Shown here piece by piece: positions 52,174-60,170 of a DNA stretch of 64,000 nt. The notes beneath the pieces are model-generated. The model saw only the letters and a list, made by a program, of their open reading frames with translations, did not search any database and had not been told where the DNA came from. Made by a program: the position numbers and the translations under genes. The first letter of the stretch is position 1; each line of letters begins with the position of its first letter. The stretch is from Clostridium septicum (GTDB lineage Bacteria; Bacillota; Clostridia; Clostridiales; Clostridiaceae): the NCBI RefSeq assembly GCF_003606265.1, contig NZ_CP023671.1, forward strand, positions 1-64,000, read 5' to 3'.

Positions 52174-53640
52174 TTAATTTTTAATACTTAATTTTTTTAT
52201 TAAATTATCTTTTAAAGTCCAAAGCTCTTGTGATAAATCTACATAATATGCATGAGGGTTTTCAAATCTTTTTATTTCATCCCACAAAGTATCTACTTCT
52301 TTTAAACATTTCTCCCTTATAGTTTTAAGGGAGGGTGATTTATATACAAGTTCTCCTTTTATGAATATTGGAACCTGTAATTCTTTAATATAGAAATTAG
52401 TCAATTTTTTCTTTTTCCATACATGAATTGGATCAAAAATAGTATAAGGCTTATTTTCATCTATTTTTTCTGTAGCTAAAGTAATTACATCACATAAAGC
52501 CTTATCTGAATATTTATCAAAAAATCTATAAACTCTTTTATATCCAGGGTTACTTACCTTTTCTGGATTTTCTGATATTTTTATTCTAGGTTCAGCAATT
52601 CCTGATTCATTTTGTACAGCAACTAATTTATATACTCCGCCAAATACTGGCTCAGCTTTAGAAGTTACAAGACGTTCTCCTACCCCAAAAAGATCTATTT
52701 TGGCTCCTTGATTAAATAATGAGGTTATAGTATATTCATCTAAAGAATTAGAAGCAATTATTTTACAGTCAGTTAAACCTTCTTTATCTAACATTTTTCG
52801 TGCTTTTCTTGATAAATAAGCCATATCTCCACTATCTAGACGTATTCCTTTTAATCTATATCCCATTGGCTCTAATACTTCTTTTGCAACTTTAATTGCA
52901 TTTGGAACTCCTGAACCTAAAACAGAATATGTATCTACTAAAAGAGTACAAGAATCAGGATAATTTTCAGCATAAGTTTTAAATGCTAAAAACTCATCAT
53001 CAAATAATTGTATCCAGCTATGTGCCATTGTTCCAAATACAGGTATATCAAATATTTCTCCAGCTAGAGTAGTTGCTGTTCCTATTGCGCCTCCTATATA
53101 TGCAGCTCTTGCACCGTATATAGCGCCATCATATCCTTGAGCTCTTCTAGCTCCAAATTCCATTACACCATTACCATTAGCAGCTCTAACTATTCTATTT
53201 GATTTTGTAGCTATTAAACACTGATGATTTAATGTTAATAGTATCATAGTTTCAATAAGTTGTGCTTCAATAACAGGAGCTTTTACAGTTAAAATAGGTT
53301 CGTTTGGAAATATAGGAGTTCCTTCTTCAAAAGAATAAATATCTCCTGAGAATTTAAAATTAATTAAATACTGTAAAAATTCCTCTTTAAATATATCTAA
53401 ACTTCTTAAATAAGAAATATCCTTTTCATTAAATCTTAATCCTTTTATGTATTCTATAACCTGATCAAGACCTGCCATAATTGCAAATCCACCTTTTTCA
53501 GGAACTTTTCTAAAAAAAACATCAAAATATACTATTTTATTACCTAAATTGTTATTTAAATAACCATTACTCATTGTAAGCTCATAAAAATCCATAAGCA
53601 TAGTCATATTTCGAGTTTCAGACAAATTTAATCTGTTCAT
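52174..53640 (-). CDS. pncB: Nicotinate phosphoribosyltransferase
   Basis: A 488-residue enzyme that joins nicotinate to PRPP to give nicotinate mononucleotide in NAD salvage. The N-terminus MLMDFYELTMSNGYL, the segments MEFGARRAQGYDGAIYGARAAYIGG and LVDTYSVLGSGVPNAIKVAKE, and IRLDSGDMAYLSRKARK match the clostridial NAPRTase type. RBS GGAGG. It follows pncA by 43 bases, so deamidation and phosphoribosylation of the vitamin are coupled in one operon. Confidence 0.94.
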   Translation of the reverse strand: MNRLNLSETRNMTMLMDFYELTMSNGYLNNNLGNKIVYFDVFFRKVPEKGGFAIMAGLDQVIEYIKGLRFNEKDISYLRSLDIFKEEFLQYLINFKFSGDIYSFEEGTPIFPNEPILTVKAPVIEAQLIETMILLTLNHQCLIATKSNRIVRAANGNGVMEFGARRAQGYDGAIYGARAAYIGGAIGTATTLAGEIFDIPVFGTMAHSWIQLFDDEFLAFKTYAENYPDSCTLLVDTYSVLGSGVPNAIKVAKEVLEPMGYRLKGIRLDSGDMAYLSRKARKMLDKEGLTDCKIIASNSLDEYTITSLFNQGAKIDLFGVGERLVTSKAEPVFGGVYKLVAVQNESGIAEPRIKISENPEKVSNPGYKRVYRFFDKYSDKALCDVITLATEKIDENKPYTIFDPIHVWKKKKLTNFYIKELQVPIFIKGELVYKSPSLKTIREKCLKEVDTLWDEIKRFENPHAYYVDLSQELWTLKDNLIKKLSIKN

Positions 53641-53683
53641 TTAAAATATCCTCCGACTTTAGTTAGTTAATAATTTAACATAA

Positions 53684-54316
53684 TCAAATAGATTTTACAA
53701 CCTTTATCCCATTTGATTTAAGCTTAAAAAAAGTAATTAAATTCATTAAATCCCCATTATGATTTCCAAAATCATATGTTTCGACCATATTCATGGGTAC
53801 TATTATATTTTTTTCCACATTTAATTCATGAAAATACGTAGATAAAGTTAGAGCAAATGTTTCTACACAAATATCAGTACATACTCCTGTAATTACAAAA
53901 GTATCTATATCCATATTATTTTCAAGCCAATTTTTAAATTCTATTGAGTGAAATCCATTTATAGAATTTTTCTTTATAATTTTTGATTTAGTTAATTTCG
54001 AAATTACTTTTATTTCATCTATTAATTCTTCTTCTACACTTTCTTTTACACAATGTATAGGATAGCTTTTAAATTCAACAGAATTTTTAGTATGACTATC
54101 TATGAAAAATATCTTTTCGTCATTTTCAAATTTATTAGCTAATATGCTGATAGGATTTATTACTTTAGATACTCTAGAGGAAGCTAATGGTCCAATATTA
54201 TAAAATCCTTTAACCATATCTACAATAATTAGTGCTTTTTTACCTTTTATCTCATCTAAAGTTATTTTTTTTATAGAATTTATTTCTTCCTGTATTCTTT
54301 CTATGGTTTGAAACAT
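53684..54316 (-). CDS. pncA: Nicotinamidase-like isochorismatase family hydrolase
   Basis: A 210-residue cysteine hydrolase. The catalytic Asp is in LIIVDMVKGFYNIGPLAS and the Cys in VITGVCTDICVETFALTL, with the cis-peptide-like VITG before it; metal-binding His/Asp are in FFIDSHTKNS. Pairing with pncB indicates conversion of nicotinamide to nicotinate. The sequence is somewhat unlike classical PncA, so substrate rests mainly on context. RBS AGGAGG. Confidence 0.85.
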   Translation of the reverse strand: MFQTIERIQEEINSIKKITLDEIKGKKALIIVDMVKGFYNIGPLASSRVSKVINPISILANKFENDEKIFFIDSHTKNSVEFKSYPIHCVKESVEEELIDEIKVISKLTKSKIIKKNSINGFHSIEFKNWLENNMDIDTFVITGVCTDICVETFALTLSTYFHELNVEKNIIVPMNMVETYDFGNHNGDLMNLITFFKLKSNGIKVVKSI

Positions 54317-54500
54317 AAAATCCTCCTAAATATTACAAAATATAGAATTCTTATTTCCGTATTATAATTAACTTTAAGTATAATATATGTTACTTTCCTA
54401 TATATGTCAACAATTGCACTTTTAAAAATATTTACATTAATAAATATAATATAGTTAATAGCAAATTAGTTAAATTTAAATTTTTCTAATAAATAAAAAA

Positions 54501-54532
54501 CATATTCTACATTTGTAATTTAGTAGAATATG
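54501..54532 (-). terminator. Terminator of the aldolase gene
   Basis: Stem CATATTCTAC / GTAGAATATG with a 12-base loop; on the minus strand it is followed by TTTTTTATTTATT. Confidence 0.85.
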
Positions 54533-54549
54533 CTTTTAATTTGTATAAT

Positions 54550-55227
54550 CTATAAATCTGCTATAGAAATTTTTCCAAATACAGATTCCCAATCAGTTGA
54601 AAAATCATCAACAGCTTTTTGAATTGCAGGCATTTTTAATGCATCTATTAATATTTCAGGTGCCATTGTTGCAGTTTGAGCTCCACAAGCAAAAGACTCA
54701 TTTACTTGACCAATATTCTTAAAACTTGCAGCAAGTATTTTTGTTTTATAATTATATTTTTCCATCATATCAGCAAGCTCTTTTATAACTTTACCAGGGT
54801 CAATACCCATATTTTCCATTCTGTTAAAATAGGGTGCAATAAAATCTGCTCCAGCTTCCATAGCTAACAATCCTTGAGCAGTAGTGTAAATTGCAGTTGC
54901 TGTTATAAAAACTCCTTGAGATTTAAGTATCCTCATTGCTTTTAATCCTTCTAAGTTTACTGGTATTTTAATGCATACTTTATCGTCAACATTTTCTAAA
55001 ATAGCTTTTGCTTCTTTTAATATTCCTTCACAATCTTGTGCAATAACTTGAATATGAAGAGTTTTATCAAATCCTATTATTTCACGAATTTTTCTAAAGT
55101 GATTAAAGAAATCAATTTTTCCTTCTTTTTTTAAAATAGTTGGATTACTTGTAACCCCAGTTATTGGAAAAAAATCGCTGTATTTTTTTATTATTTCAAT
55201 ATTAGCTGTATCAAACATATATTCCAT
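54550..55227 (-). CDS. fsa: Fructose-6-phosphate aldolase (transaldolase-like)
   Basis: A 225-residue TIM-barrel aldolase of the FsaA/FsaB/TalC group. The Schiff-base lysine is K87 in CIKIPVNLEG; FDTANIEIIKKY, ITGVTSNPTILKKEG, FITATAIYTTAQGLLAMEAGADFIAPYFNRMENMG and ILAASFKN are typical. In the anhydroglucitol pathway FSA cleaves 1-deoxyfructose-6-phosphate into glyceraldehyde-3-phosphate and hydroxyacetone. Its location with a YbiW-like enzyme, activase and GldA supports this over a pentose phosphate role. A consensus promoter and two operator-like palindromes lie upstream. Confidence 0.92.
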   Translation of the reverse strand: MEYMFDTANIEIIKKYSDFFPITGVTSNPTILKKEGKIDFFNHFRKIREIIGFDKTLHIQVIAQDCEGILKEAKAILENVDDKVCIKIPVNLEGLKAMRILKSQGVFITATAIYTTAQGLLAMEAGADFIAPYFNRMENMGIDPGKVIKELADMMEKYNYKTKILAASFKNIGQVNESFACGAQTATMAPEILIDALKMPAIQKAVDDFSTDWESVFGKISIADL

Positions 55228-55345
55228 TTTGATTCTCTCCTTTTAGTATATATTCTAGTTTTCTAAAATAAAGCCTGACATTAGGAAATATTAAGATCTT
55301 ACATTTGAGCTTTCTTGTCTCTAAAACTTTTATTAATATACTTAT

Positions 55346-55373
55346 ATTATACAACTTAATAATCATTTGTCAA
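55346..55373 (-). promoter_or_regulatory. Consensus sigma-A promoter for fsa
   Basis: On the minus strand TTGACA (55373-55368), 16-base spacer, TATAAT (55351-55346). It is a perfect match to both hexamers, with a leader of about 115 bases before the gene. Confidence 0.8.
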
Positions 55374-55381
55374 TATTTTTA

Positions 55382-55415
55382 TTTCATTTGAAATTTTATA
55401 TATTTTCATATGAAA
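55382..55415 (-). promoter_or_regulatory. Two operator-like palindromes upstream of the fsa promoter
   Basis: TTTCATTTGAAA (55382-55393) and TTTCATATGAAA (55404-55415) lie 22 bases apart, two helical turns, just upstream of the -35. The same TTTCA-N2-TGAAA pattern recurs at the glycyl radical enzyme promoter, so this is the likely binding site of the DeoR regulator encoded next door. Confidence 0.65.
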
Positions 55416-55514
55416 TAATATTTTTTAATTTTATAAATAAATTTGAAAAATAAAAAACACAAATCTAATTTTAAATTTATATTAGAATATGTGTTTTACA
55501 AAAATAATATTAAA

Positions 55515-56270
55515 TTAATCTACTTTTACCATTTTTACTTCTATATTTTTATTTTTTAAATTTTCTAAAACATCTTTTGGAATATTATCATCTGTTATTA
55601 CATAGTCAACCTCTTCTGTCTTAAATTGAGATACTACCCCACGTTCTGAAAACTTTGATGACTCTGTTAAAATTATAAGCTTATTAGCATTTTCTGACAT
55701 TACTTTTACTGTTTCTGTTCTCATTAAATTTTTTCCTGTAAACCCTATTTTAGAATTGTAACCATCAGTTCCAACAAATAATTTGTCTACAAAAAAGTCC
55801 TCTACACATTTTTTTGTAAGTGGTCCGACTACTACTTGTGATTCAGGTTGATAATCTCCTCCTAATAATACCACTTTAGCATTTCCTTCTCTAATGTGAG
55901 AAGCAATAAAAACAGAGTTAGTAATTATAGTTATATCTTTTTTATTATATGCAAGCTCTTCTGCAAGCAAAGCACAAGATGATCCTGATTCAACCATAAC
56001 CGTTTCTCCATCAACAACTAGTTCAGATGCTAAATTTGCTATTTTACGTTTTATATTATAATTAAAAGCTAATCTGCTATTTATATCATCACTGGTAGAG
56101 GTTGTTACAGCATAACCATGTTCACGCTTTAATAATCCTCTTTCACATAAAACATCTAGATCTTTACGTACAGTAACTTGTGACACATTTAAAAGCTCAG
56201 CTAATTTACTAACTTCTATACGTTTATTTTCATTTACAATTTCAAGAAGTTTTGTATACCTACTTGTCAT
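55515..56270 (-). CDS. DeoR-family transcriptional regulator of the anhydrosugar cluster
   Basis: A 251-residue DeoR/GlpR regulator. The N-terminal HTH is RYTKLLEIVNENKRIEVSKLAELLNVSQVTVRKDLDVLCERGLLKREHG, and the C-terminal sugar-phosphate sensor has VMVESGSSCALLAEEL, ITNSVFIASHI, LLGGDYQPESQVVVGP and FVGTDGYNSKIGFTG. It lies between the glycyl radical enzyme and fsa genes on the same strand. It probably represses the cluster until a phosphorylated substrate is present. RBS AGGAGG. Relatives occupy the same place in streptococcal clusters. Confidence 0.92.
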   Translation of the reverse strand: MTSRYTKLLEIVNENKRIEVSKLAELLNVSQVTVRKDLDVLCERGLLKREHGYAVTTSTSDDINSRLAFNYNIKRKIANLASELVVDGETVMVESGSSCALLAEELAYNKKDITIITNSVFIASHIREGNAKVVLLGGDYQPESQVVVGPLTKKCVEDFFVDKLFVGTDGYNSKIGFTGKNLMRTETVKVMSENANKLIILTESSKFSERGVVSQFKTEEVDYVITDDNIPKDVLENLKNKNIEVKMVKVD

Positions 56271-56446
56271 AGTAAATCCTCCTATTTATAAAATTTATAC
56301 TAATTATATCATAAACTATTTGCAAACTAAAATAATTATAATATTAAAAACAATATCTAAAGAGCTTTTTCTATTCATATTGATTTGTCCTTACACACCC
56401 CAATATTCATATTATTACTAATACACAATCTCCATTAATATTATTT

Positions 56447-56482
56447 AAAAGGAGCAATTAAAATATATTAATCACTCCTTTT
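56447..56482 (-). terminator. Terminator of the glycyl radical enzyme gene
   Basis: Stem AAAAGGAG / CTCCTTTT with inner AAT/ATT pairing, 30 bases past the stop codon on the minus strand; T-rich after. Confidence 0.7.
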
Positions 56483-56513
56483 ATAAATTCATTTTTATAT
56501 TTAAAATTTATTA

Positions 56514-58922
56514 TTAAACGGTTTGTTCAGTTCTTTCAATAATATCATCTTGAGTTTTCTTTGATAATACATTAAAGAAAGCACTATATCCAGCAACACG
56601 AACAATTAAGTCCCTGTGTTTATCAGGATTAACTTGAGCATCTTTTAAGGTCTCTTTTGATACAACATTGTATTGTACATGGAAACCATCTAATCTATTA
56701 AAGAATGTACGAAGCAATGCAATAAGCTTTAGTTTATCTTCTTCTGAAGATAATGTTTGAGGATTTACTTTTTGATTTAAAAGAACTCCACCTGTTATTT
56801 CTGTTGTTGGTAATTTTGAAACAGATTTAAATACTGCTGTTGGACCATTTTTATCCATTGAATGACAAGGTGCACAACCTTCTGCAAGTGGTTCCCAAGC
56901 ATTACGTCCATCAGGGGTAGCCATTGTTCCAAGTCCTTGACCAACATTTGCAGAAATAGATGACGTACCTGCATAATAGTTTCCACCAATTGGACCTCTT
57001 CCATAACGAGTATTATGATATTTTTTTATTTCAACTATATGTGAGTCGTAAGCTTCACGAATTAAATTATCTACATAATCATCATCATTTCCAAATTTAG
57101 GAGGTACTTCAAGAAGTATTTTTTGTATTCTCTTACCATTTTCACCATCAAAATTATTTAATATAGCATCCCAAAGCTCTTGTGTAGTAAATAATTTATC
57201 CTCAAATACACATTTCTTAATAGCTGAAAGAGAATCAGCAAGGTTTGCAATACCAACCTGTAAATCAGATATCATATCATATATAGCTCCACCTTCTTTA
57301 AGACTTAAACCTCTTTCAATACAATCATCAGTTAAAGCTGAGCAAAGAACATCCATAGTATTTAATTCAAGGCATCTATCTACAGTAGTATCTATAATTA
57401 CTTGTTGTTTAGTAAGCTCTTTAATTATCTTATCCCATGATTCTCTTACATCAGCATAACTTGTAAAATCAGTAAATTTCTTTAATCCATCTACAAGTTT
57501 AATACCTGATTTTGGGTCAACACCACCGTTCATAGCAATTAAAAGAGTTTTTGGATAGTTAAGGAAACTCATCCCAGTACAACGGTATCCCCACTTACCA
57601 GGAACTGCAACTTCAACACAACCTATAGCGCTATAGTTGTAAGCATCATTTTTAGAAACTCCCTTTTCAATAAGAGACTTAATAATTACTTCATCACTAT
57701 TAAATGCTGGCATTCCTGTTCCAAGTTTCATTAGTTCAATAGCTTCATTCATGAAAGCATCATCAAGTCCTGAATGATAACGTATAGTTAAATTAGGCTG
57801 TGGTAAATGAACTTGTGCATCTGAACGAATAATCATATATGATAAAGGATTAACTGCATCTTTTCCATCTACTGTCTGTCCTCCAATTGTAACATTTTGA
57901 TAAAGCGGACTTCCTGCTGAAAATTGAGTATGACTCCATGAACGAATTTTATTTATTGTATATGTTTTTATCCAAAGGTTTGTAAGTAATTCACATGCAA
58001 AATCTTCTGTCATAGTTCCATTTTCAAGGTCTCTTTTATAGTATGGATATAAATATTGATCCATTCGTCCATAAGAAAGTGAGTGTCCATTACTTTCAAT
58101 TTGAAGTACAAGTTGTATAAACCAAACTGATTGTACTGCTTCATAGAAAGTATCTGCTGCTTTATATGGAACTTTATCCATAATTCTTGAAAGCTCTAAC
58201 AATTCATCTTTACGTTTTTTATCCTTAGTTTCTTGTGCAAGTTTTTTAGCAAGATCACTATACCTTTTAGCAAACTTTTTAGTTGCTTCTATTGTAATCT
58301 TTATACCTTTATAGAAATGAAGCTTTTCTTGATTTGTATATTCTGTTAAATCAAGTTCTTTTATTTTTCTATCAACTTGAGCCTCATAGCTCTTAAGACC
58401 TTCTTTAATAATTCTTTCATAAAGCACAGCTATATGAGCATCTCCTGCTGTAATATTACCTTCAGCTTTAATAATTCCAAGATCATAATAAAGCTTTGAT
58501 AATTCAGGCATTGCAACAAGTGCTTTTTCTTTAATGGTTTTTCCTTTCCAAAATGGAGCAAGATTGCGAAGTACTTGTTTATTTTCTTCTGTTATATAGA
58601 ATACATCTCCATCTCTTTTTTCAAATTTATCTAATTCATCTATAACCCAATCCATAGCATATTCTGGGAAAATAGGTGCAGCACAATTACTAGTTGCTTG
58701 GTTACCTGCAAGAATTGATTCTGGCTCTATATATATTGTCATTTTACTTAAAATATTATCTAACATTAAGGCTCTTTTAATAGCAAGAGGTTGAGATTCA
58801 TGTTCACCATAAGCTTCAGTGGTATAAATAGCTCTTTCTACGCATACCCATCTTTTAATATTAAGTACATCCTCTCTATATTTATTCATTCTTGATGTTA
58901 ATTCTCCAAAATAATTACTCAT
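56514..58922 (-). CDS. ybiW: YbiW-like glycyl radical enzyme (probable 1,5-anhydroglucitol-6-phosphate lyase)
   Basis: An 802-residue glycyl radical enzyme. The radical site is Gly778 in RVAGYSAF, 24 residues from the C-terminus. The active-site Cys435 and Glu437 are in IGCVEVAVPGKWGYRCTGMSF, the CxE pattern of C-O-lyase-type members; pyruvate formate-lyase has two adjacent Cys instead. Many stretches match E. coli YbiW (APIFPEY, IIKAEGN, SNGHSLSYGRMDQYLYPYY, GSPLYQNVTIGGQ). YbiW has been reported to open 1,5-anhydroglucitol-6-phosphate to 1-deoxyfructose-6-phosphate. Cytoplasmic and oxygen sensitive; the activase gene is divergent. RBS GGAGGG. Confidence 0.9.
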   Translation of the reverse strand: MSNYFGELTSRMNKYREDVLNIKRWVCVERAIYTTEAYGEHESQPLAIKRALMLDNILSKMTIYIEPESILAGNQATSNCAAPIFPEYAMDWVIDELDKFEKRDGDVFYITEENKQVLRNLAPFWKGKTIKEKALVAMPELSKLYYDLGIIKAEGNITAGDAHIAVLYERIIKEGLKSYEAQVDRKIKELDLTEYTNQEKLHFYKGIKITIEATKKFAKRYSDLAKKLAQETKDKKRKDELLELSRIMDKVPYKAADTFYEAVQSVWFIQLVLQIESNGHSLSYGRMDQYLYPYYKRDLENGTMTEDFACELLTNLWIKTYTINKIRSWSHTQFSAGSPLYQNVTIGGQTVDGKDAVNPLSYMIIRSDAQVHLPQPNLTIRYHSGLDDAFMNEAIELMKLGTGMPAFNSDEVIIKSLIEKGVSKNDAYNYSAIGCVEVAVPGKWGYRCTGMSFLNYPKTLLIAMNGGVDPKSGIKLVDGLKKFTDFTSYADVRESWDKIIKELTKQQVIIDTTVDRCLELNTMDVLCSALTDDCIERGLSLKEGGAIYDMISDLQVGIANLADSLSAIKKCVFEDKLFTTQELWDAILNNFDGENGKRIQKILLEVPPKFGNDDDYVDNLIREAYDSHIVEIKKYHNTRYGRGPIGGNYYAGTSSISANVGQGLGTMATPDGRNAWEPLAEGCAPCHSMDKNGPTAVFKSVSKLPTTEITGGVLLNQKVNPQTLSSEEDKLKLIALLRTFFNRLDGFHVQYNVVSKETLKDAQVNPDKHRDLIVRVAGYSAFFNVLSKKTQDDIIERTEQTV

Positions 58923-58981
58923 AATTATTTTCCCTCCATTTCTCTTTTATTTACTTAGAAGATTTATTACTTTATGCTAAT

Positions 58982-59010
58982 AATATAACACTCCATTTCA
59001 TTTGAGTCAA
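58982..59010 (-). promoter_or_regulatory. Promoter of the glycyl radical enzyme gene
   Basis: On the minus strand TTGACT (59010-59005), 17-base spacer, TATATT (58987-58982). The spacer contains TTTCATTTGA (58996-59005 on the plus strand), an operator-like half site plus most of its partner. Confidence 0.75.
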
Positions 59011-59017
59011 TTAAAAG

Positions 59018-59029
59018 TTTCAAACGAAA
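59018..59029. promoter_or_regulatory. DeoR operator candidate between GRE and activase genes
   Basis: TTTCAAACGAAA, arms TTTC / GAAA, seven bases upstream of the -35 of the glycyl radical enzyme promoter and 22 bases from the copy in the spacer, the same phasing as at fsa. A weaker copy (TTTATATGAAAA) is at 59041-59052. Confidence 0.6.
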
Positions 59030-59058
59030 TTATTTTAAATTTTATATGAAAATAAAAT

Positions 59059-59076
59059 TTGTTGTTTTTGCAACAA
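59059..59076. promoter_or_regulatory. Rex-like redox operator
   Basis: TTGTTGTTTTTGCAACAA matches the Rex operator layout TTGTT-N8-AACAA (consensus TTGTTAA-N4-TTAACAA) with arms TTGTTG / CAACAA. It lies five bases upstream of the putative -35 of the activase promoter. Rex represses NADH-oxidising fermentation genes when NADH is low. Confidence 0.45.
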
Positions 59077-59081
59077 TATTC

Positions 59082-59110
59082 TTTACGCTTATTAGGTTTT
59101 GTGTTATCCT
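59082..59110 (+). promoter_or_regulatory. Possible activase promoter
   Basis: TTTACG (59082-59087), 17-base spacer, TATCCT (59105-59110), about 55 bases before the activase start. Moderate match to sigma-A hexamers. Confidence 0.45.
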
Positions 59111-59165
59111 ATCCATAAATAAGTAATATTAAATTATTATTGTATAAATTTAAGGAGATGAGATT

Positions 59166-60086
59166 ATGACTTGTGAAAAAGGCATTATTTTTAATATTCA
59201 AAGATTCAGTATTCATGATGGCCCAGGAATCAGAACCGTAGTCTTTTTAAAAGGATGTCCATTACATTGCCCTTGGTGTTCGAATCCAGAATCTCAAAAT
59301 AATAATATTCAAATAACCTGGGATAAAAATAAATGTATTAATTGTGAAAAATGTATTGATATATGTCCTACTAAGTCTTTAAGTAACATTATAAAAGACG
59401 GCAATAAAATTATTTCAGTTAATGAAAAAACATGTGTAGGTTGCCTAAAATGTAAGAATGAATGCCCACAAAGTGCTATTTCTTATGAGGGCGAATTTAA
59501 AGATGTAGATGAAATTATTAATGAAGTGATGAAAGATGATGTATTTTATGATGAAAGCGGAGGTGGAGTAACTATTTCTGGTGGAGAAGTTCTTCAACAA
59601 GCTGAATTTGCAATGCAATTATTAAAAAAGGCTCACGAAAATGGTTTGCATACAGCTAGTGAAACTACTTGTTATACTGATTTCGAAACTTTTAAACGAT
59701 TTATAGAAAATTTAGATTTACTTTTATGTGATATTAAACATTATGATAGTAATAAGCATAGAGATGTTGTTGGTGTTTCTTTAGAAAATATACAGAAAAA
59801 TATAAAATATGCTATAGACTGTGGTTTAGATGTAATTGGTAGAATTCCTATTATTCCAGGATTTAATTTTAGTATTAAAGATGCAATAGGACTTTCAGAT
59901 GCGTTAATAAATCTTGGCATAAATAAAGTAAATCTTCTCCCATTTCATCAGTTTGGAGAAAATAAATATACGTTACTAAATAAAACCTATAATATGAGTG
60001 ATGTTGATGCTTTAAAAAAAGATGACCCTAAGTTTTTAGAGTTTGTATCAATATTTAAAGAAAAAGGGTTAGATGTTTCATTCTAA
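59166..60086 (+). CDS. ybiY: Glycyl radical enzyme activase (radical SAM)
   Basis: A 306-residue activating enzyme that uses SAM and a [4Fe-4S] cluster to make the glycyl radical on the divergently encoded enzyme. The radical SAM cysteines are C31, C35 and C38 (KGCPLHCPWCSNPESQ). The inserted ferredoxin-like domain has CINCEKCIDICP and CVGCLKCKNECP, as in activases of the YbiY/PflC type but not of PflA. VTISGGEVLQQAEF is the GGE motif. RBS AAGGAG. Confidence 0.94.
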   Translation: MTCEKGIIFNIQRFSIHDGPGIRTVVFLKGCPLHCPWCSNPESQNNNIQITWDKNKCINCEKCIDICPTKSLSNIIKDGNKIISVNEKTCVGCLKCKNECPQSAISYEGEFKDVDEIINEVMKDDVFYDESGGGVTISGGEVLQQAEFAMQLLKKAHENGLHTASETTCYTDFETFKRFIENLDLLLCDIKHYDSNKHRDVVGVSLENIQKNIKYAIDCGLDVIGRIPIIPGFNFSIKDAIGLSDALINLGINKVNLLPFHQFGENKYTLLNKTYNMSDVDALKKDDPKFLEFVSIFKEKGLDVSF

Positions 60087-60109
60087 ATTAAATAATATAG
60101 TTTAAATTA

Positions 60110-60146
60110 AAAAGCTGTAGTAATAAATAATATCACTACAGCTTTT
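60110..60146. terminator. Bidirectional terminator between activase and gldA
   Basis: Stem AAAAGCTGTAGT / ACTACAGCTTTT with a 13-base loop, between convergent genes. Confidence 0.85.
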
Positions 60147-60170
60147 CAATTTATAAATTATTAAGAATTA

